This document shows, in pieces, positions 38,007 through 47,587 of a DNA stretch of 64,000 nucleotides. The translations under genes and the position numbers were made by a program. This DNA comes from Pseudarthrobacter sp. NIBRBAC000502772 (lineage in GTDB: Bacteria; Actinomycetota; Actinomycetes; Actinomycetales; Micrococcaceae). The notes beneath the pieces were generated by a model. The model saw nothing but the letters and a program-made list of their open reading frames with translations, did no database searches and was not told the origin of the DNA. Every line of letters starts with the position of its first letter. Position 1 is the stretch's first letter. The DNA lies in NCBI RefSeq assembly GCF_006517235.1, contig NZ_CP041188.1:3596001-3660000 (forward strand). Reading direction: 5' to 3'.

Positions 38007-39722
38007 CTACTGGGCAAGCAGCGCCCGGTGCGCTTCCCGGCGTCGTGCCTGTTCGTCCGGATCAGGAACCGGCAGCGAGGCAATCAGCCGTTTGGTGTAG
38101 TCGTGCTGCGGTGCGCCCATCACCTGGCTACCGATGCCCTGCTCCACCAGCTTGCCCTTGTACAGGACGCCCACCCACTGGGACAGGATGTCCACCACCG
38201 CGAGGTCGTGGCTGATGAACAGTGCCGCGAACCCGAACTCGGCCTGGATTTCCTTGAAGAGTTCCAGGACTTTCGCCTGCACCGAAACGTCCAAGGCCGA
38301 CGTCGGCTCGTCAGCGATCAGCAGCCGCGGGTTCAGGATCAGTGCCCGCGCCAGCGACGCCCGCTGGCGCTGCCCGCCGGACAGCTCGTGCGGATACCGC
38401 TGGGCGTACGACGCCGGCAGCTGAACTGATTCAAGCAGCTCAGCAACGCGTTTGCGCGCCTGCGCCGGGCTCGGGTTGGTGTGGATGATCATGGGCTCCG
38501 CTACGCAGTCGCCGATGGTCAGCTGGGGGTTGAAGGACGCAGCCGGATCCTGGAACACAAAGCCAATATCCTTCCGAAGGGGCTTGAACGTCCGCTCCTT
38601 GAGGTTCAGCATCTCGTAGCCGAGTACCTTCAGGCTGCCGCCCGTGGTCCGGTTCAGGCCCGCGATGGCCCGGCCGATTGTGGTTTTCCCTGATCCGGAT
38701 TCGCCCACCAGTCCAAAGACTTCGCCCTGGGACACGGTGAAGCTGACCCCGTCCACGGCCTTGAAGGCCGGCGTTCCCAGCCTGCCGGGGTACTCGATGG
38801 TCAGGTTGGTTGCCTCCACCAGCACCGGCGAGCCCTGGTGGGCGCGTTCCAACAGGCCCTCCGACGCCGAGTTCCGGCCCAGGTGGGGCACGGCGGCCAG
38901 CAGCTTCTTGGTGTAGTCCTGCTTGGGTTCGGCGAACAGCACCCGCACCGGCGCTTCCTCCACCACATCACCCTGGTACATCACCACCACGCGGTCCGCG
39001 AGGTCGGCCACCACGCCCATGTTGTGCGTGATCAGCACGATCGATGTGCCGTACTTGTCCCGGAGGTCCCGGAGCAGCTCCAGGATTTCGGCCTGGACGG
39101 TGACATCCAGGGCTGTGGTGGGTTCATCGGCCACGATGAGTCCCGGGTTCAGGGCCAGCGCGGCGGCGATCACCACGCGCTGCTTCTGGCCGCCGGAGAA
39201 CTGGTGCGGGTAGTAGTTGACCCGATGCTCCGGATCCGGGATCCCCACTTTGCGCAGCGCCTCAATGGCACGGGCCTTGGCGTCCTTGGCCGAGACCCGC
39301 TTCCCGCCGGGACCGCCGGCATGGGCACGGATGCCCTCAGCAATCTGCCAGCCCACGGTGAACACCGGATTCAGGGCCGTGGAGGGCTCCTGGAACACCA
39401 TGGCCACATCGCGGCCGCGGATCTGCCTCAGCTTCGCGGCGCTGACGCTGATCACGTTGTTCCCGTTGATCAGGACGGCGCCCCCGCTGGTGGCGGTCTC
39501 AGGCAGCAGCCCGAGGATGGTTTTCGCAGTCACGGTCTTGCCGGAGCCGGATTCACCCACGATGGCCAGGACCTCGCCGGAGCGGACGTCCAGGCTCACA
39601 TCCTTCACGGCGTAGACGTCTCCGCCGTCGGTGGCGAACGTGACTTTGAGGTGGTCGATCTCCAGGACCGGCTGCTCTGCCGGCCTGGACTGGTCAGACA
39701 CCGGATCAATATTGATGGTCAC
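38007..39722 (-). CDS. Fused dipeptide/oligopeptide ABC transporter ATPase (DppD-DppF type)
   Basis: This 571-residue protein contains two complete ABC ATPase units. The first has Walker A GESGSGKTVTAKTIL, signature FSGGQKQRVVIAAALALNPGLIVADEPTTALD. The second has GESGSGKTTIGRAIAGL and LSGGQRQRASLARALILNPRLLIADEPTSALD. A linker at about 265-300 joins them. Fusion of the usual DppD and DppF subunits is common in actinobacteria. It powers the two permeases immediately upstream in transcription order and overlaps the second permease by 4 bp. Confidence 0.95.
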   Translation of the reverse strand: MTINIDPVSDQSRPAEQPVLEIDHLKVTFATDGGDVYAVKDVSLDVRSGEVLAIVGESGSGKTVTAKTILGLLPETATSGGAVLINGNNVISVSAAKLRQIRGRDVAMVFQEPSTALNPVFTVGWQIAEGIRAHAGGPGGKRVSAKDAKARAIEALRKVGIPDPEHRVNYYPHQFSGGQKQRVVIAAALALNPGLIVADEPTTALDVTVQAEILELLRDLRDKYGTSIVLITHNMGVVADLADRVVVMYQGDVVEEAPVRVLFAEPKQDYTKKLLAAVPHLGRNSASEGLLERAHQGSPVLVEATNLTIEYPGRLGTPAFKAVDGVSFTVSQGEVFGLVGESGSGKTTIGRAIAGLNRTTGGSLKVLGYEMLNLKERTFKPLRKDIGFVFQDPAASFNPQLTIGDCVAEPMIIHTNPSPAQARKRVAELLESVQLPASYAQRYPHELSGGQRQRASLARALILNPRLLIADEPTSALDVSVQAKVLELFKEIQAEFGFAALFISHDLAVVDILSQWVGVLYKGKLVEQGIGSQVMGAPQHDYTKRLIASLPVPDPDEQARRREAHRALLAQ

Positions 39723-40732
39723 AGTCCTCTCACATCCGCTGCGATGGCGGCGTTGGCGGCGGCGGTTGATGGTCCCGGGGCGCCCTTGGCGCCGGCAGCC
39801 TTGCGTCCGCGCAAGCGCGGATCGTTCAGGTCATTGATGCTTTCTCCTACGAGGGTCAGTCCAACCACCGTCAGGACGATGGCCAGGCCGGGGAACACAC
39901 CGGTCCACCAAATGCCTGAGGAGGCGTCGGACATCGCCTTGTTCAGGTCAAAGCCCCATTCCGCCGCGGAGCTTGGCTCGATACCGAAACCGAGGAAGCC
40001 CAGGCCTGCCAGGGTGAGGATGGCTTCGGAGGCGTTGAGCGTAAAGATCAGCGGCAGGGTCCGGGTCGCGTTCGAAAAGATGTGCCTGCTGATAATCCTG
40101 GCGCTTGAGGCGCCAACAACCTGGGCGGATTCCACAAACGGTTCAGCCTTGAGCCGGATGGTTTCAGCGCGGATCACCCGGAAGTACTGCGGTACAAACA
40201 CTGCCGTGATGGCAAAACCGCAGGCGAGGATTCCGCCCCAGAAGCCAGACTGTCCCTTATTGATGGCAATCGACATCACGATAGCCACGAGGAGTGTCGG
40301 GAAGGCGTAAATCGCGTCAGCAATCACCACCAGCACCCGGTCCAGCCAGCCGCCGAAGTAGCCACTCACCAGTCCAAGGAACACTCCCAGGAAGATGGAC
40401 ATCAGCACGGCAGCAACTATCACCGCCATGGCTGTCTGCGATCCCCAGATCATCCGGGACAGCACATCGTATCCGCCCACGGTCGTTCCCAACAGATGCT
40501 TGCCACCGGGTTCGGCCTGCGCCGGGAACGAACCGGCGTCATCGGAAATCTGGGAATACCCGTACGGCGCCAACAGCGGCGCAAAGATCGCAGCCACCAC
40601 AAAAACTGTGCAAAGAACGACGCCGATAAGCAGCATAGTGCGTTGCAGGCCAACGCTTTGGCGGATGTGGGACGAGACCGGAAGCCGGTCCAGCAAGGAC
40701 TTCTTTTTCGGTTCCAAAACTGTGGTACCCAT
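39719..40732 (-). CDS. Peptide ABC transporter permease (DppC type)
   Basis: This 337-residue protein has a cytoplasmic N-terminus, one helix (MLLIGVVLCTVFVVAAIFAPLLAPYG) and then the OppC/DppC permease domain with about five helices. The cytoplasmic coupling loop is EPFVESAQVVGASSARIISRHIFSN (EAA motif). The protein closes with FPGLAIVLTVVGLTLVGESINDLNDPRLRG. An Ala/Pro-rich tail follows. Its start is joined to the stop of the first permease by a 1-bp TGATG overlap, and its end overlaps the ATPase gene by 4 bp. Confidence 0.94.
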   Translation of the reverse strand: MGTTVLEPKKKSLLDRLPVSSHIRQSVGLQRTMLLIGVVLCTVFVVAAIFAPLLAPYGYSQISDDAGSFPAQAEPGGKHLLGTTVGGYDVLSRMIWGSQTAMAVIVAAVLMSIFLGVFLGLVSGYFGGWLDRVLVVIADAIYAFPTLLVAIVMSIAINKGQSGFWGGILACGFAITAVFVPQYFRVIRAETIRLKAEPFVESAQVVGASSARIISRHIFSNATRTLPLIFTLNASEAILTLAGLGFLGFGIEPSSAAEWGFDLNKAMSDASSGIWWTGVFPGLAIVLTVVGLTLVGESINDLNDPRLRGRKAAGAKGAPGPSTAAANAAIAADVRGL

Positions 40733-41814
40733 CAGTACCTCACTCGCGGATCAATCAGGGCGGCGGCAATATCCACCGCGAAATTGGTGATCGCCACAAT
40801 GACGGCCAGCAGCATCACGATGCCCTGGACAGCCACAAAGTCACGCGCGGTAAGGTACTGCGCCAGCTGATAGCCGAGGCCCTTCCATTCGAAGGTGGTT
40901 TCGGTCAGCACCGCACCGCCGAGCAGCAGGGCAATCTGTAATCCCATCACCGTGATGATGGGGATCAGCGCAGGCTTGTAGGCATGCTTGGTCACCAGGC
41001 GGTATTCACTGACACCTCGGGAGCGGCCTGCCTCAACATAGTCCCTGCCCAGCGTGCCGATCACGTTGGTGCGGACCAGACGGAGGAAGACGCCCGCGGT
41101 CAATAGGCCCAGCGCGACGGCCGGCAGGACTGCGTGGTGGACGATGTCGCCGAAGGCTGCCAGATTGCCGCTGCGAAGGGCGTCCAGCCAGTAGACGCCG
41201 GTGGGCGCTGCCAGCCGGCCCATCGCCAGTTCCGTTGTGGTGGATGCACGGCCGGCCACGGGGAACCAACCCAGTCCCACAGAAAATGTCAGCTTCAGCA
41301 GCAGGCCGGCAAAGAAGACAGGGGTGGCATAGCAAAGGATGGCGAACATGCGCAGGACAGCGTCCGGAACCTTGTCGCGTTTGTGGGCGGCGAACATACC
41401 CAGCGGTATTCCCACAAGCAACGCCACCATCACGGCGTTGATGCTCAGTTCCAGGGTGGCTGCACCAAATTTCGCGAGCATCTCGATGACGGGCCGGCCA
41501 TCTGAAATAGTCCGGCCGAAGTTTCCGGTGGCGATGTGGCCAAGGTACTCGATGTATTGGATGAACAGGTTCCGGTCATAGCCGGCCTGGTGAACCAAGG
41601 CGTCGATTTGTTCCTGCGGGAGGCGTCCGCCCTGGGCTGCGGTAATGGGATCGCCGGTGATCCGCATCAGGAAGAAAACGAGTGTGACGAGGATGAAGAT
41701 CGTCGGGAAGATCAGCAGGAAGCGAATCAGGATATACCTCCCGAGGCCACCTCCCGCGGATTTGGATATGGGGGCCGCCACCGTTGGCGGCGGCGCATCT
41801 ATCAAAGTGGCCAT
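40732..41814 (-). CDS. Peptide ABC transporter permease (DppB type)
   Basis: This 360-residue protein has an N-terminal cytoplasmic segment of about 25 residues, a first helix (YILIRFLLIFPTIFILVTLVFFLMR) and a periplasmic loop with GDPITAAQGGRLPQEQIDAL. About five more helices make up the binding-protein-dependent permease domain, with coupling loop DYVEAGRSRGVSEYRLVTKHAYKPALIPIITVMG. It follows the solute-binding gene after 93 bp containing a stem-loop. Confidence 0.94.
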   Translation of the reverse strand: MATLIDAPPPTVAAPISKSAGGGLGRYILIRFLLIFPTIFILVTLVFFLMRITGDPITAAQGGRLPQEQIDALVHQAGYDRNLFIQYIEYLGHIATGNFGRTISDGRPVIEMLAKFGAATLELSINAVMVALLVGIPLGMFAAHKRDKVPDAVLRMFAILCYATPVFFAGLLLKLTFSVGLGWFPVAGRASTTTELAMGRLAAPTGVYWLDALRSGNLAAFGDIVHHAVLPAVALGLLTAGVFLRLVRTNVIGTLGRDYVEAGRSRGVSEYRLVTKHAYKPALIPIITVMGLQIALLLGGAVLTETTFEWKGLGYQLAQYLTARDFVAVQGIVMLLAVIVAITNFAVDIAAALIDPRVRY

Positions 41815-41856
41815 GCTGAACCTGCTTGGTCTGGAAATCGAAAATGTGGAGCTAAC

Positions 41857-41894
41857 GCGTAGGAGGCAGGACCGGCCGGCCCCACCCCCTACGC
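41857..41894 (-). promoter_or_regulatory. Intercistronic stem-loop between the binding protein and permease genes
   Basis: The arms GCGTAGG (41857-41863) and CCTACGC (41888-41894) enclose a GC-rich interior that can pair further around CCGGCCGG. Hairpins in this position often stabilise the binding-protein mRNA or partially terminate transcription, so that binding protein exceeds permease. Confidence 0.5.
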
Positions 41895-41907
41895 AGGTAT
41901 TTAGCTG

Positions 41908-43548
41908 TTACTTGGAAACGGTGCCGAGCCGGAACTTGAACGACGCATCAAGTGTCGAATCCACGCCCTTCACCTTGGTCCCCGAAACAGCCACCTGGGC
42001 CCCTTGCAGCAACGGCAGGGTGGAGATGTCCTTGGCCAGCAGATTCTGGACCTCCTGTATGGTCTTCTCACGCTCTGCCTTATCAGCTGTCACAAGCTGC
42101 TTGGCGATCAGCGTTTCGACCTCGCTGTTGGAGTAGTGGTTGTTCATGAAGCCACCGCGCACAAAGAAGGGTGTCAGGTAGTTGTCCGCGTCGCTGAAGT
42201 CCGGGAACCATCCCAGCTGGAAGACGGGGTAGCTGTCTTTCTTCGACGCCGAGTTATACGTGACCCACTCAGTGGACTGAAGGTCCACGGTGAACAGACC
42301 GCTCTTCTCCAACTGGTCCTTGACCATGGCGTATTCGTCACCGGATGACTTGCCATAGTGGTCAGGGTTGTACTGCAGTTTGATCGTCACCGGGCCGGTG
42401 ATGCCGGCGTCGGACATGACCTTCTTGGCCTTGTCCAGGCTGGGTTTGCCGGAGCCATCCCCGTACGCCTGCTTGAAGGATTCGTTGGCGCCCACGAAAC
42501 CGGACGGGACGTTGGACCACATCGGCAGGTACGTGCCCTTGTAGACCTGGTCCGAAATGGCTTGGCGGTCGATCAGGTTGGCAGCGGCCTGGCGGACGGC
42601 CAGCGCCTTCTTCGGGTCAGCTTCGGGAGCCTTGGCCCCGTACGGCATGGTGTCGAAGTTGAAGACGATGTACCGCATCTCGCCGCCGGGTCCGACATGG
42701 ACCGTGACGCTGGAGTCCTTCTTGAGGTCATCGATGTCCGTCGCGCTCAGGCTGCGGTTGGCAACATCGATCTGCCCGCCTTTGACCTCCAACTTCATGT
42801 TGGTCTGATCGGTGTAGTACTTGATGGTGGCCCCTGCGTTGGCGGGCTTGCCAAGCACTCCCTTGTAGTCCGGCCAAGCCTTCAGGCTGACCAACGTGTT
42901 CTTGTTGTAGGAGTCGATGATGTACTGGCCGTGGAAGGCGTTGGCCTTGACAATTTCCTCGTCGCTGAGGAGCTTGTCTGCCGGGAAAACTTCGTCGTCA
43001 ACGATCGGGGCGGCCGGGCTGGTCAGAATCTGCGGGAATGTCTGGTCGTTGGCATTCTTCAGTGTGAAAACCACGGTGCTGGCATCAGGTGTGGCAATGG
43101 AATCGATGTTGGACAACAACGAAGCCGGACCGTTGGGATCGTTGATGGCAGTTTGGCGATCAAAGGAGAACTTGACGTCTTTGGAATCCAGCACGTGCCC
43201 GTTGGCCCATTTGAGGTCACTCTTGAGTTTGACGGTGAATTCGGTGGGCTTGGTGAAGGAGGACGATTCGGCCAGGTCCGGCACGGGGTCGGCACCACCG
43301 GGCTTGGAGTTCAACAAGAAGGAGTAGATCTGGTTCATCACCATGAACGAACCGTTGTCGTACGAGCCCGCGGGGTCCAGTGCGGTGACCTTGTCTGTGG
43401 TGCCGTACGCAATGACGCTGCTGGCATTCTCCGATGCTGTGCTTCCACCGCCGCCGCCACCCGAGGGGCCCGTGCAGGCCGTCAATGCGAAGGCGGAAAC
43501 GCCTGCGAGCGCAATTGCGCTGCGCAAGGCTTTTGTGCTCTTGGTCAT
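41908..43548 (-). CDS. Peptide/solute-binding lipoprotein of the ABC transporter
   Basis: This 546-residue SBP_bac_5 protein starts with a lipoprotein signal peptide (LRSAIALAGVSAFALTAC, lipobox LTAC, Cys about residue 25), then a Gly/Ser linker (GPSGGGGGGSTAS). The mature domain begins with SVIAYGTTDKVTALDPAGSYDNGSF and carries the family pattern AVRQAAANLIDRQAISDQVYKG. The peptide-binding core near YNPDHYGKSS and the C-terminal part (FQLGWFPDFSDADNYLTPFFV) match. It captures the ligand outside the membrane for the transporter encoded downstream. The gene has its own upstream region with two palindromes. Confidence 0.95.
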   Translation of the reverse strand: MTKSTKALRSAIALAGVSAFALTACTGPSGGGGGGSTASENASSVIAYGTTDKVTALDPAGSYDNGSFMVMNQIYSFLLNSKPGGADPVPDLAESSSFTKPTEFTVKLKSDLKWANGHVLDSKDVKFSFDRQTAINDPNGPASLLSNIDSIATPDASTVVFTLKNANDQTFPQILTSPAAPIVDDEVFPADKLLSDEEIVKANAFHGQYIIDSYNKNTLVSLKAWPDYKGVLGKPANAGATIKYYTDQTNMKLEVKGGQIDVANRSLSATDIDDLKKDSSVTVHVGPGGEMRYIVFNFDTMPYGAKAPEADPKKALAVRQAAANLIDRQAISDQVYKGTYLPMWSNVPSGFVGANESFKQAYGDGSGKPSLDKAKKVMSDAGITGPVTIKLQYNPDHYGKSSGDEYAMVKDQLEKSGLFTVDLQSTEWVTYNSASKKDSYPVFQLGWFPDFSDADNYLTPFFVRGGFMNNHYSNSEVETLIAKQLVTADKAEREKTIQEVQNLLAKDISTLPLLQGAQVAVSGTKVKGVDSTLDASFKFRLGTVSK

Positions 43549-43670
43549 CTGTGAACTTTCTGTTCGATGAGTACGCGCTCGCCGCCCGCAAATGGGTGTC
43601 TTGGCTTGAGCGGGCAGCGCGCTGTCCTGATGCCTAGATTCAACCAGACGCCGGACTCATCAACCGGCTT

Positions 43671-43714
43671 TTTTGTGAGTTGAGACACAAAATTTACCTG
43701 ACCAGGGTAAATTT
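43671..43714. promoter_or_regulatory. Two overlapping palindromes upstream of the solute-binding protein gene
   Basis: TTTTGTG-N8-CACAAAA (43671-43692) contains TGTGA-GTTGAG-ACACA (43674-43689), one base from the CRP consensus. It overlaps the perfect repeat AAATTTACC (43690-43698) with GGTAAATTT (43706-43714). The pair lies 8 bp after the mnmA stop and about 120 bp before the transporter gene start, so the second palindrome could also act as the mnmA terminator. Confidence 0.5.
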
Positions 43715-43722
43715 GCTCCGCC

Positions 43723-44847
43723 TCAGAGCTCCGCGCGCTGCAACGACCGGGCAGCGTCGATGGTTGCCTGGCCCAGGACGCGGCTGCCCTGGTAGAGGAC
43801 CACTGTCTGGCCGGGTGCCACACCGCGCAGCGGATCGGTCAACGTGACCAGCAGCTGGGGTGCACCATCGCCCGGCAGCATTCGCGCAGTTGCCGGCACG
43901 GGGTCCCCGTGGGCGCGGACCTGGGCATAGCAGTCAAACTCGGCGCCCGTTTCGATTTCAGCGATGGGCAGGCCGGCCCACGAGACCTTGATGCCGCGGA
44001 TCTCGTCAATGGCCAGCAGCGCCTGGGGCCCCACCACTACCTTGTTTTCCTTGGGCCGGATCTCCAGGACGAACCTGGGCTTGCCGTCCGCTGCGGGTGT
44101 GCCGAGCTTCAGGCCGCGGCGCTGTCCCACGGTGAACGCGTTGGCTCCCGGGTGCTCCCCCACCTTCGTACCGGTCTCGTCCACAATGTCGCCGGGGGTC
44201 ATGTCAATCTTTTCGGCGAGCCAGCCGGCGGTGTCGCCGTCGGGAATGAAACAGATGTCGTGGCTGTCGGGCTTGTTGGCCACTGACAGTCCACGGCGCT
44301 CGGCCTCGGCCCGCACCTCAGCCTTGGAGGGCGTGTCAGCCAGCGGGAACATGGAGTGCTTGAGCTGCTCGTGCGTCAGGACACCCAGGACGTAGCTCTG
44401 GTCCTTGGCCCAGTCCGCGGCCCGGTGAAGTTCGGGGTTGCCGTCGGCGTCCTTGATGACCTTGGCGTAATGCCCGGTGCAGACGGCGTCAAAGCCCAGG
44501 GCGATGGCCTTCTCCAGCAGGGCGGCAAACTTAATCCGCTCGTTGCAGCGCATACAGGGATTGGGGGTCCGCCCGGCAGCATACTCATCGATGAAGTCCT
44601 GGACCACGTCTTCCTTGAAGCGCTCCGAGAAATCCCAGACGTAATACGGAATGCCCAGCACATCGCAGGCACGCCACGCATCGCGCGAGTCCTCGATGGT
44701 GCAGCAGCCGCGGCTGCCCGTCCGCAGGGTGCCGGGCATCCTGGACAGCGCAAGGTGAACGCCGACGACGTCGTGCCCGGCCTCAACGGCACGTGCTGCG
44801 GCAACGGCGGAGTCGACTCCACCGCTCATGGCTGCTAGAACTCGCAT
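43723..44847 (-). CDS. mnmA: tRNA-specific 2-thiouridylase MnmA
   Basis: This 374-residue enzyme transfers sulfur to uridine 34 of tRNA-Glu, -Gln and -Lys. The PP-loop motif [12 protein letters not shown] lies at about 6-17. The first catalytic Cys is in [12 protein letters not shown] and the second in [11 protein letters not shown]. The tRNA-binding and C-terminal barrels follow ([21 protein letters not shown]). I chose the ATG at 44847 because the family starts [10 protein letters not shown]; codons upstream encode unrelated sequence. Sulfur should come from the cysteine desulfurase encoded 1.5 kb away on the same strand, with an oppositely oriented reductase gene inserted between them. Confidence 0.96.
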   Translation of the reverse strand: MRVLAAMSGGVDSAVAAARAVEAGHDVVGVHLALSRMPGTLRTGSRGCCTIEDSRDAWRACDVLGIPYYVWDFSERFKEDVVQDFIDEYAAGRTPNPCMRCNERIKFAALLEKAIALGFDAVCTGHYAKVIKDADGNPELHRAADWAKDQSYVLGVLTHEQLKHSMFPLADTPSKAEVRAEAERRGLSVANKPDSHDICFIPDGDTAGWLAEKIDMTPGDIVDETGTKVGEHPGANAFTVGQRRGLKLGTPAADGKPRFVLEIRPKENKVVVGPQALLAIDEIRGIKVSWAGLPIAEIETGAEFDCYAQVRAHGDPVPATARMLPGDGAPQLLVTLTDPLRGVAPGQTVVLYQGSRVLGQATIDAARSLQRAEL

Positions 44848-44994
44848 GCTGGCTTTCTTTAGGGTTCGGGGGATGCCGGCAGAGGGCGGCCGCCGTTCAA
44901 CCGGCCGCCGCAGAAATAGCACAATGCCTGCCGCACCAGTCTATCGCCACGCCGAATCCTCCCCAAAAGACCCTTGACCCAGCGGGCCTTCACT

Positions 44995-45021
44995 TCTAAA
45001 GTCAGAATTAACAGTTTTAGA
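44995..45021. promoter_or_regulatory. Inverted-repeat operator TCTAAA-N15-TTTAGA upstream of the FAD reductase
   Basis: TCTAAA at 44995-45000 and TTTAGA at 45016-45021 form a 27-bp interrupted palindrome 64 bp before the reductase start. The identical arms and identical 15-base spacing recur at 48303-48329 in the regulator/doxX intergenic region, so one repressor may bind both. Confidence 0.55.
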
Positions 45022-45084
45022 CTTCGAGCACACCGGCGGGAATCGGGCGGACATGGCTGAGGACATTGCTACTGAGGGGACATT

Positions 45085-46323
45085 GTGATTGCCGGCGGCG
45101 GCCTGGCCGGGGCCACCGCCGCCAAGACGCTGCGGGCGGAAGGGTTCAAAGGCCGGGTCACGATCATCGGCGCAGAGCACCATCCTCCGTACCTGCGGCC
45201 GCCGCTGTCCAAGGAGTATCTGCTGGGCAAGGCCGCCGAGGACGCCGTCCCGGTGGTGCCGCCAGGCTGGTACGCGGAGAACGACGTCGGACTCCGCCTG
45301 GGTGCCCGCGTCACGGGCATCCGGCCGGACGCCAGGACGGTGGAGCTGGACGACGGCAGCACGCTGGCTTACGGTTCCCTGCTGCTCGCCACCGGGGCGG
45401 CGCCCCGCACCCTCCGCCTGCCCGGAAGCGACCTGGCCGGCGTCTCCACCTTCCGCACCCTGGACGACAGCCGTCGGTTGCGCAGCAGCCTGGCGGCAGG
45501 CGGCAGGAACGTGGTGATGGTCGGCTCCGGCTGGATCGGCATGGAACTGGCTGCGGCTGCCGCCACGTACGGCAACAACGTCACGCTCCTCGGACTGGAA
45601 GAGATCCCCTTGGCCGGGGCCATCGGCCCTGAGCTCGGGCGGTTCTTCCGCCGACTCCACGAAGCCAACGGCGTGAGCTTCCGGCTTCCCGCCTCGGCAC
45701 GGGAAATCACCGGCCTCGGCGGCGCTGTCACCGGGGTGGTCACCGATTCCGGAGAGGCGCTCCCTGCGGACATCGTGGTCATCGCCGTCGGCGTGGTTCC
45801 CGAGACGGGCATCGCGCAGGCGGCTGGCCTGGCCCTGGACAACGGGATCCTCACGGACGCGTCCCTGCGGACCAGCGCGCCCGGCATTTTTGCCGCCGGC
45901 GACGTCGCCAACGCCCTGCACCCCTTCACCGGCCAGCACCACCGCAGCGAGCACTGGTCCAATGCCCTGAACGGCGGAAAGGTGGCCGCCAGGGCCATGC
46001 TCAGCCAGGATGCAGTACTGGGCACCATCCCCTACTTCTACACCGATCAGTACGACGTCAGCATGGAATACTCGGGCTTCCCTGCCCTGGCGGCGGGCGC
46101 TGAGCCGGTGATCCGGGGGTCACTGGAGGGCAAGGAGTTCATCGCGTTCTGGCAGCAGGATTCCAGGGTGGTGGCCGGGATGAGCGTCAACTGGCCGCGG
46201 AAGCCACAGCCTGGCGCGCAGAAGACCATCAAGGCCCTTATCTCGGCCAGGACCCGAGTCACAGCGGAGCGCCTGGCCGACAACTCCGTTGGGCTCGATC
46301 AGTTCCTGCCGGAGGACGCCTGA
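45085..46323 (+). CDS. FAD-dependent NAD(P)H oxidoreductase (ferredoxin-reductase type)
   Basis: This 412-residue flavoprotein has two dinucleotide folds: FAD-binding [15 protein letters not shown] at the very start and NAD(P)-binding [15 protein letters not shown] (about 149-163). The FAD-closing motif is [13 protein letters not shown]. The C-terminal reductase domain ends in [24 protein letters not shown]. The GTG at 45085 with GAGGGG before it is the only start available in frame, yet it leaves the first beta strand short. One extra base in the GGGG at 45076-45079 would join it in frame to an ATG at 45053. The last 25 bp overlap the convergent cysteine desulfurase. Likely electron donor to a ferredoxin or oxygenase partner not present here. 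Confidence 0.9.
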   Translation: MIAGGGLAGATAAKTLRAEGFKGRVTIIGAEHHPPYLRPPLSKEYLLGKAAEDAVPVVPPGWYAENDVGLRLGARVTGIRPDARTVELDDGSTLAYGSLLLATGAAPRTLRLPGSDLAGVSTFRTLDDSRRLRSSLAAGGRNVVMVGSGWIGMELAAAAATYGNNVTLLGLEEIPLAGAIGPELGRFFRRLHEANGVSFRLPASAREITGLGGAVTGVVTDSGEALPADIVVIAVGVVPETGIAQAAGLALDNGILTDASLRTSAPGIFAAGDVANALHPFTGQHHRSEHWSNALNGGKVAARAMLSQDAVLGTIPYFYTDQYDVSMEYSGFPALAAGAEPVIRGSLEGKEFIAFWQQDSRVVAGMSVNWPRKPQPGAQKTIKALISARTRVTAERLADNSVGLDQFLPEDA

Positions 46324-47531
46324 CGCGCTACCGTTCCCGCAGTCTGGATCGAGGATTCATGCCCGGCCATCCCTGCCTGGCGGGCGCGTTGGTACGCGCC
46401 GGGGAGGGCTGCCAGCAAGGCATCCACGTCCGCGTCGGTTGAGGTATGTCCCAGCGTGAAGCGCTGGGCGCCGCGGGCTGTCTCCTCGTCCAGCCCCATG
46501 GCCAGCAGCACGTGGGACGGGCGCGGGACACCGGCCGTGCAGGCGGATCCCGTGGAGGATTCCACCCCCACCAGGTCCAGCAGGAACAGCAGCGAATCAC
46601 CTTCGCAGCCAGGGAACGTGAAATGCGCGTTGCCGGGCAGGCGACCCTCCCCCGGGGCGCCGCGGAGTGCAGCTTCGGGCACGCGCTGCAGGACGCCGTC
46701 GATGAGCCTGTCCCGCAGGGCCGCGATCCTCGCGGACTCGGCGGCAAGCCGTGCGGTGGCGGCCTCGGCGGCAGCAGCGAAGGCGGCGATGGACGCAGTG
46801 TCCAGCGTCCCGGAGCGCACGTCGCGCTCCTGGCCGCCGCCGTGCTGCACCGGAGTCAGCTTGACGGCCCGCCCCAGCAGGAGGGCGCCGACTCCCACCG
46901 GTCCGCCGATCTTGTGCCCGGAAACGGACATCGCGTCCAGCCCGGAGGCCTTGAAATCAACGGGCAGCGAGCCGAAGGCCTGCACGGCATCCGAATGGAC
47001 CGGCACTCCGGCGGCGTGCGCCAGCTGCACAATCCTGTGCACCGGCTGGATGGTGCCCACTTCATTGTTGGCCCACATGACCGTCACGAGCGCAATGGTC
47101 CCGGGGTCCCGGGCCAGCTCGGCGGCGAGGACGTCCAGGTCCACCACACCCTGGCTGTCCACGGGAAGCCACGTGACAATGGCACCCTCGTGCCGCTCCA
47201 GCCATTCCACGGTGTCCAGCACGGCATGATGCTCGACGGCGGAGCAGAGGATGCGGCGCCGTGCCGGGTCTTCGCCGGAACGGGCCCAGTACAGGCCCTT
47301 CACAGCAAGGTTGTCCGACTCGGTGCCCCCGGACGTAAAGATGACCTCGGAGGGATGGGCGCCGGCCGCCGTCGCGATGGCTTCCCTGGCGTCCTCCACG
47401 GAGCGGCGGGCACGCCGGCCCGAGCCGTGCAGGGACGAAGGATTGCCAGTGCGGGCAAGTTCCCGGGTCAGGGCTGCCAGCGCCTCGGCGGAAAGTGGCG
47501 TGGTGGCTGCATGATCGAGGTAGACGGGCAC
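46299..47531 (-). CDS. Cysteine desulfurase (IscS/NifS family)
   Basis: This 410-residue PLP enzyme removes sulfur from cysteine. [11 protein letters not shown] opens the protein, followed by [15 protein letters not shown] and the PLP-binding Lys in [17 protein letters not shown] (about 203). The catalytic Cys lies in [21 protein letters not shown] (about 334). GTG at 47531 is the start. The gene order with mnmA suggests sulfur delivery to tRNA thiolation and Fe-S assembly. The extreme C-terminus extends past the conserved part and overlaps the convergent reductase by 25 bp. Confidence 0.94.
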   Translation of the reverse strand: MPVYLDHAATTPLSAEALAALTRELARTGNPSSLHGSGRRARRSVEDAREAIATAAGAHPSEVIFTSGGTESDNLAVKGLYWARSGEDPARRRILCSAVEHHAVLDTVEWLERHEGAIVTWLPVDSQGVVDLDVLAAELARDPGTIALVTVMWANNEVGTIQPVHRIVQLAHAAGVPVHSDAVQAFGSLPVDFKASGLDAMSVSGHKIGGPVGVGALLLGRAVKLTPVQHGGGQERDVRSGTLDTASIAAFAAAAEAATARLAAESARIAALRDRLIDGVLQRVPEAALRGAPGEGRLPGNAHFTFPGCEGDSLLFLLDLVGVESSTGSACTAGVPRPSHVLLAMGLDEETARGAQRFTLGHTSTDADVDALLAALPGAYQRARQAGMAGHESSIQTAGTVARQASSGRN

Positions 47532-47587
47532 GCCTCAATTCTAGCGGTGCCCCGGGCGGCACACCCGCGGCCCCGGCCCATCAGGTG

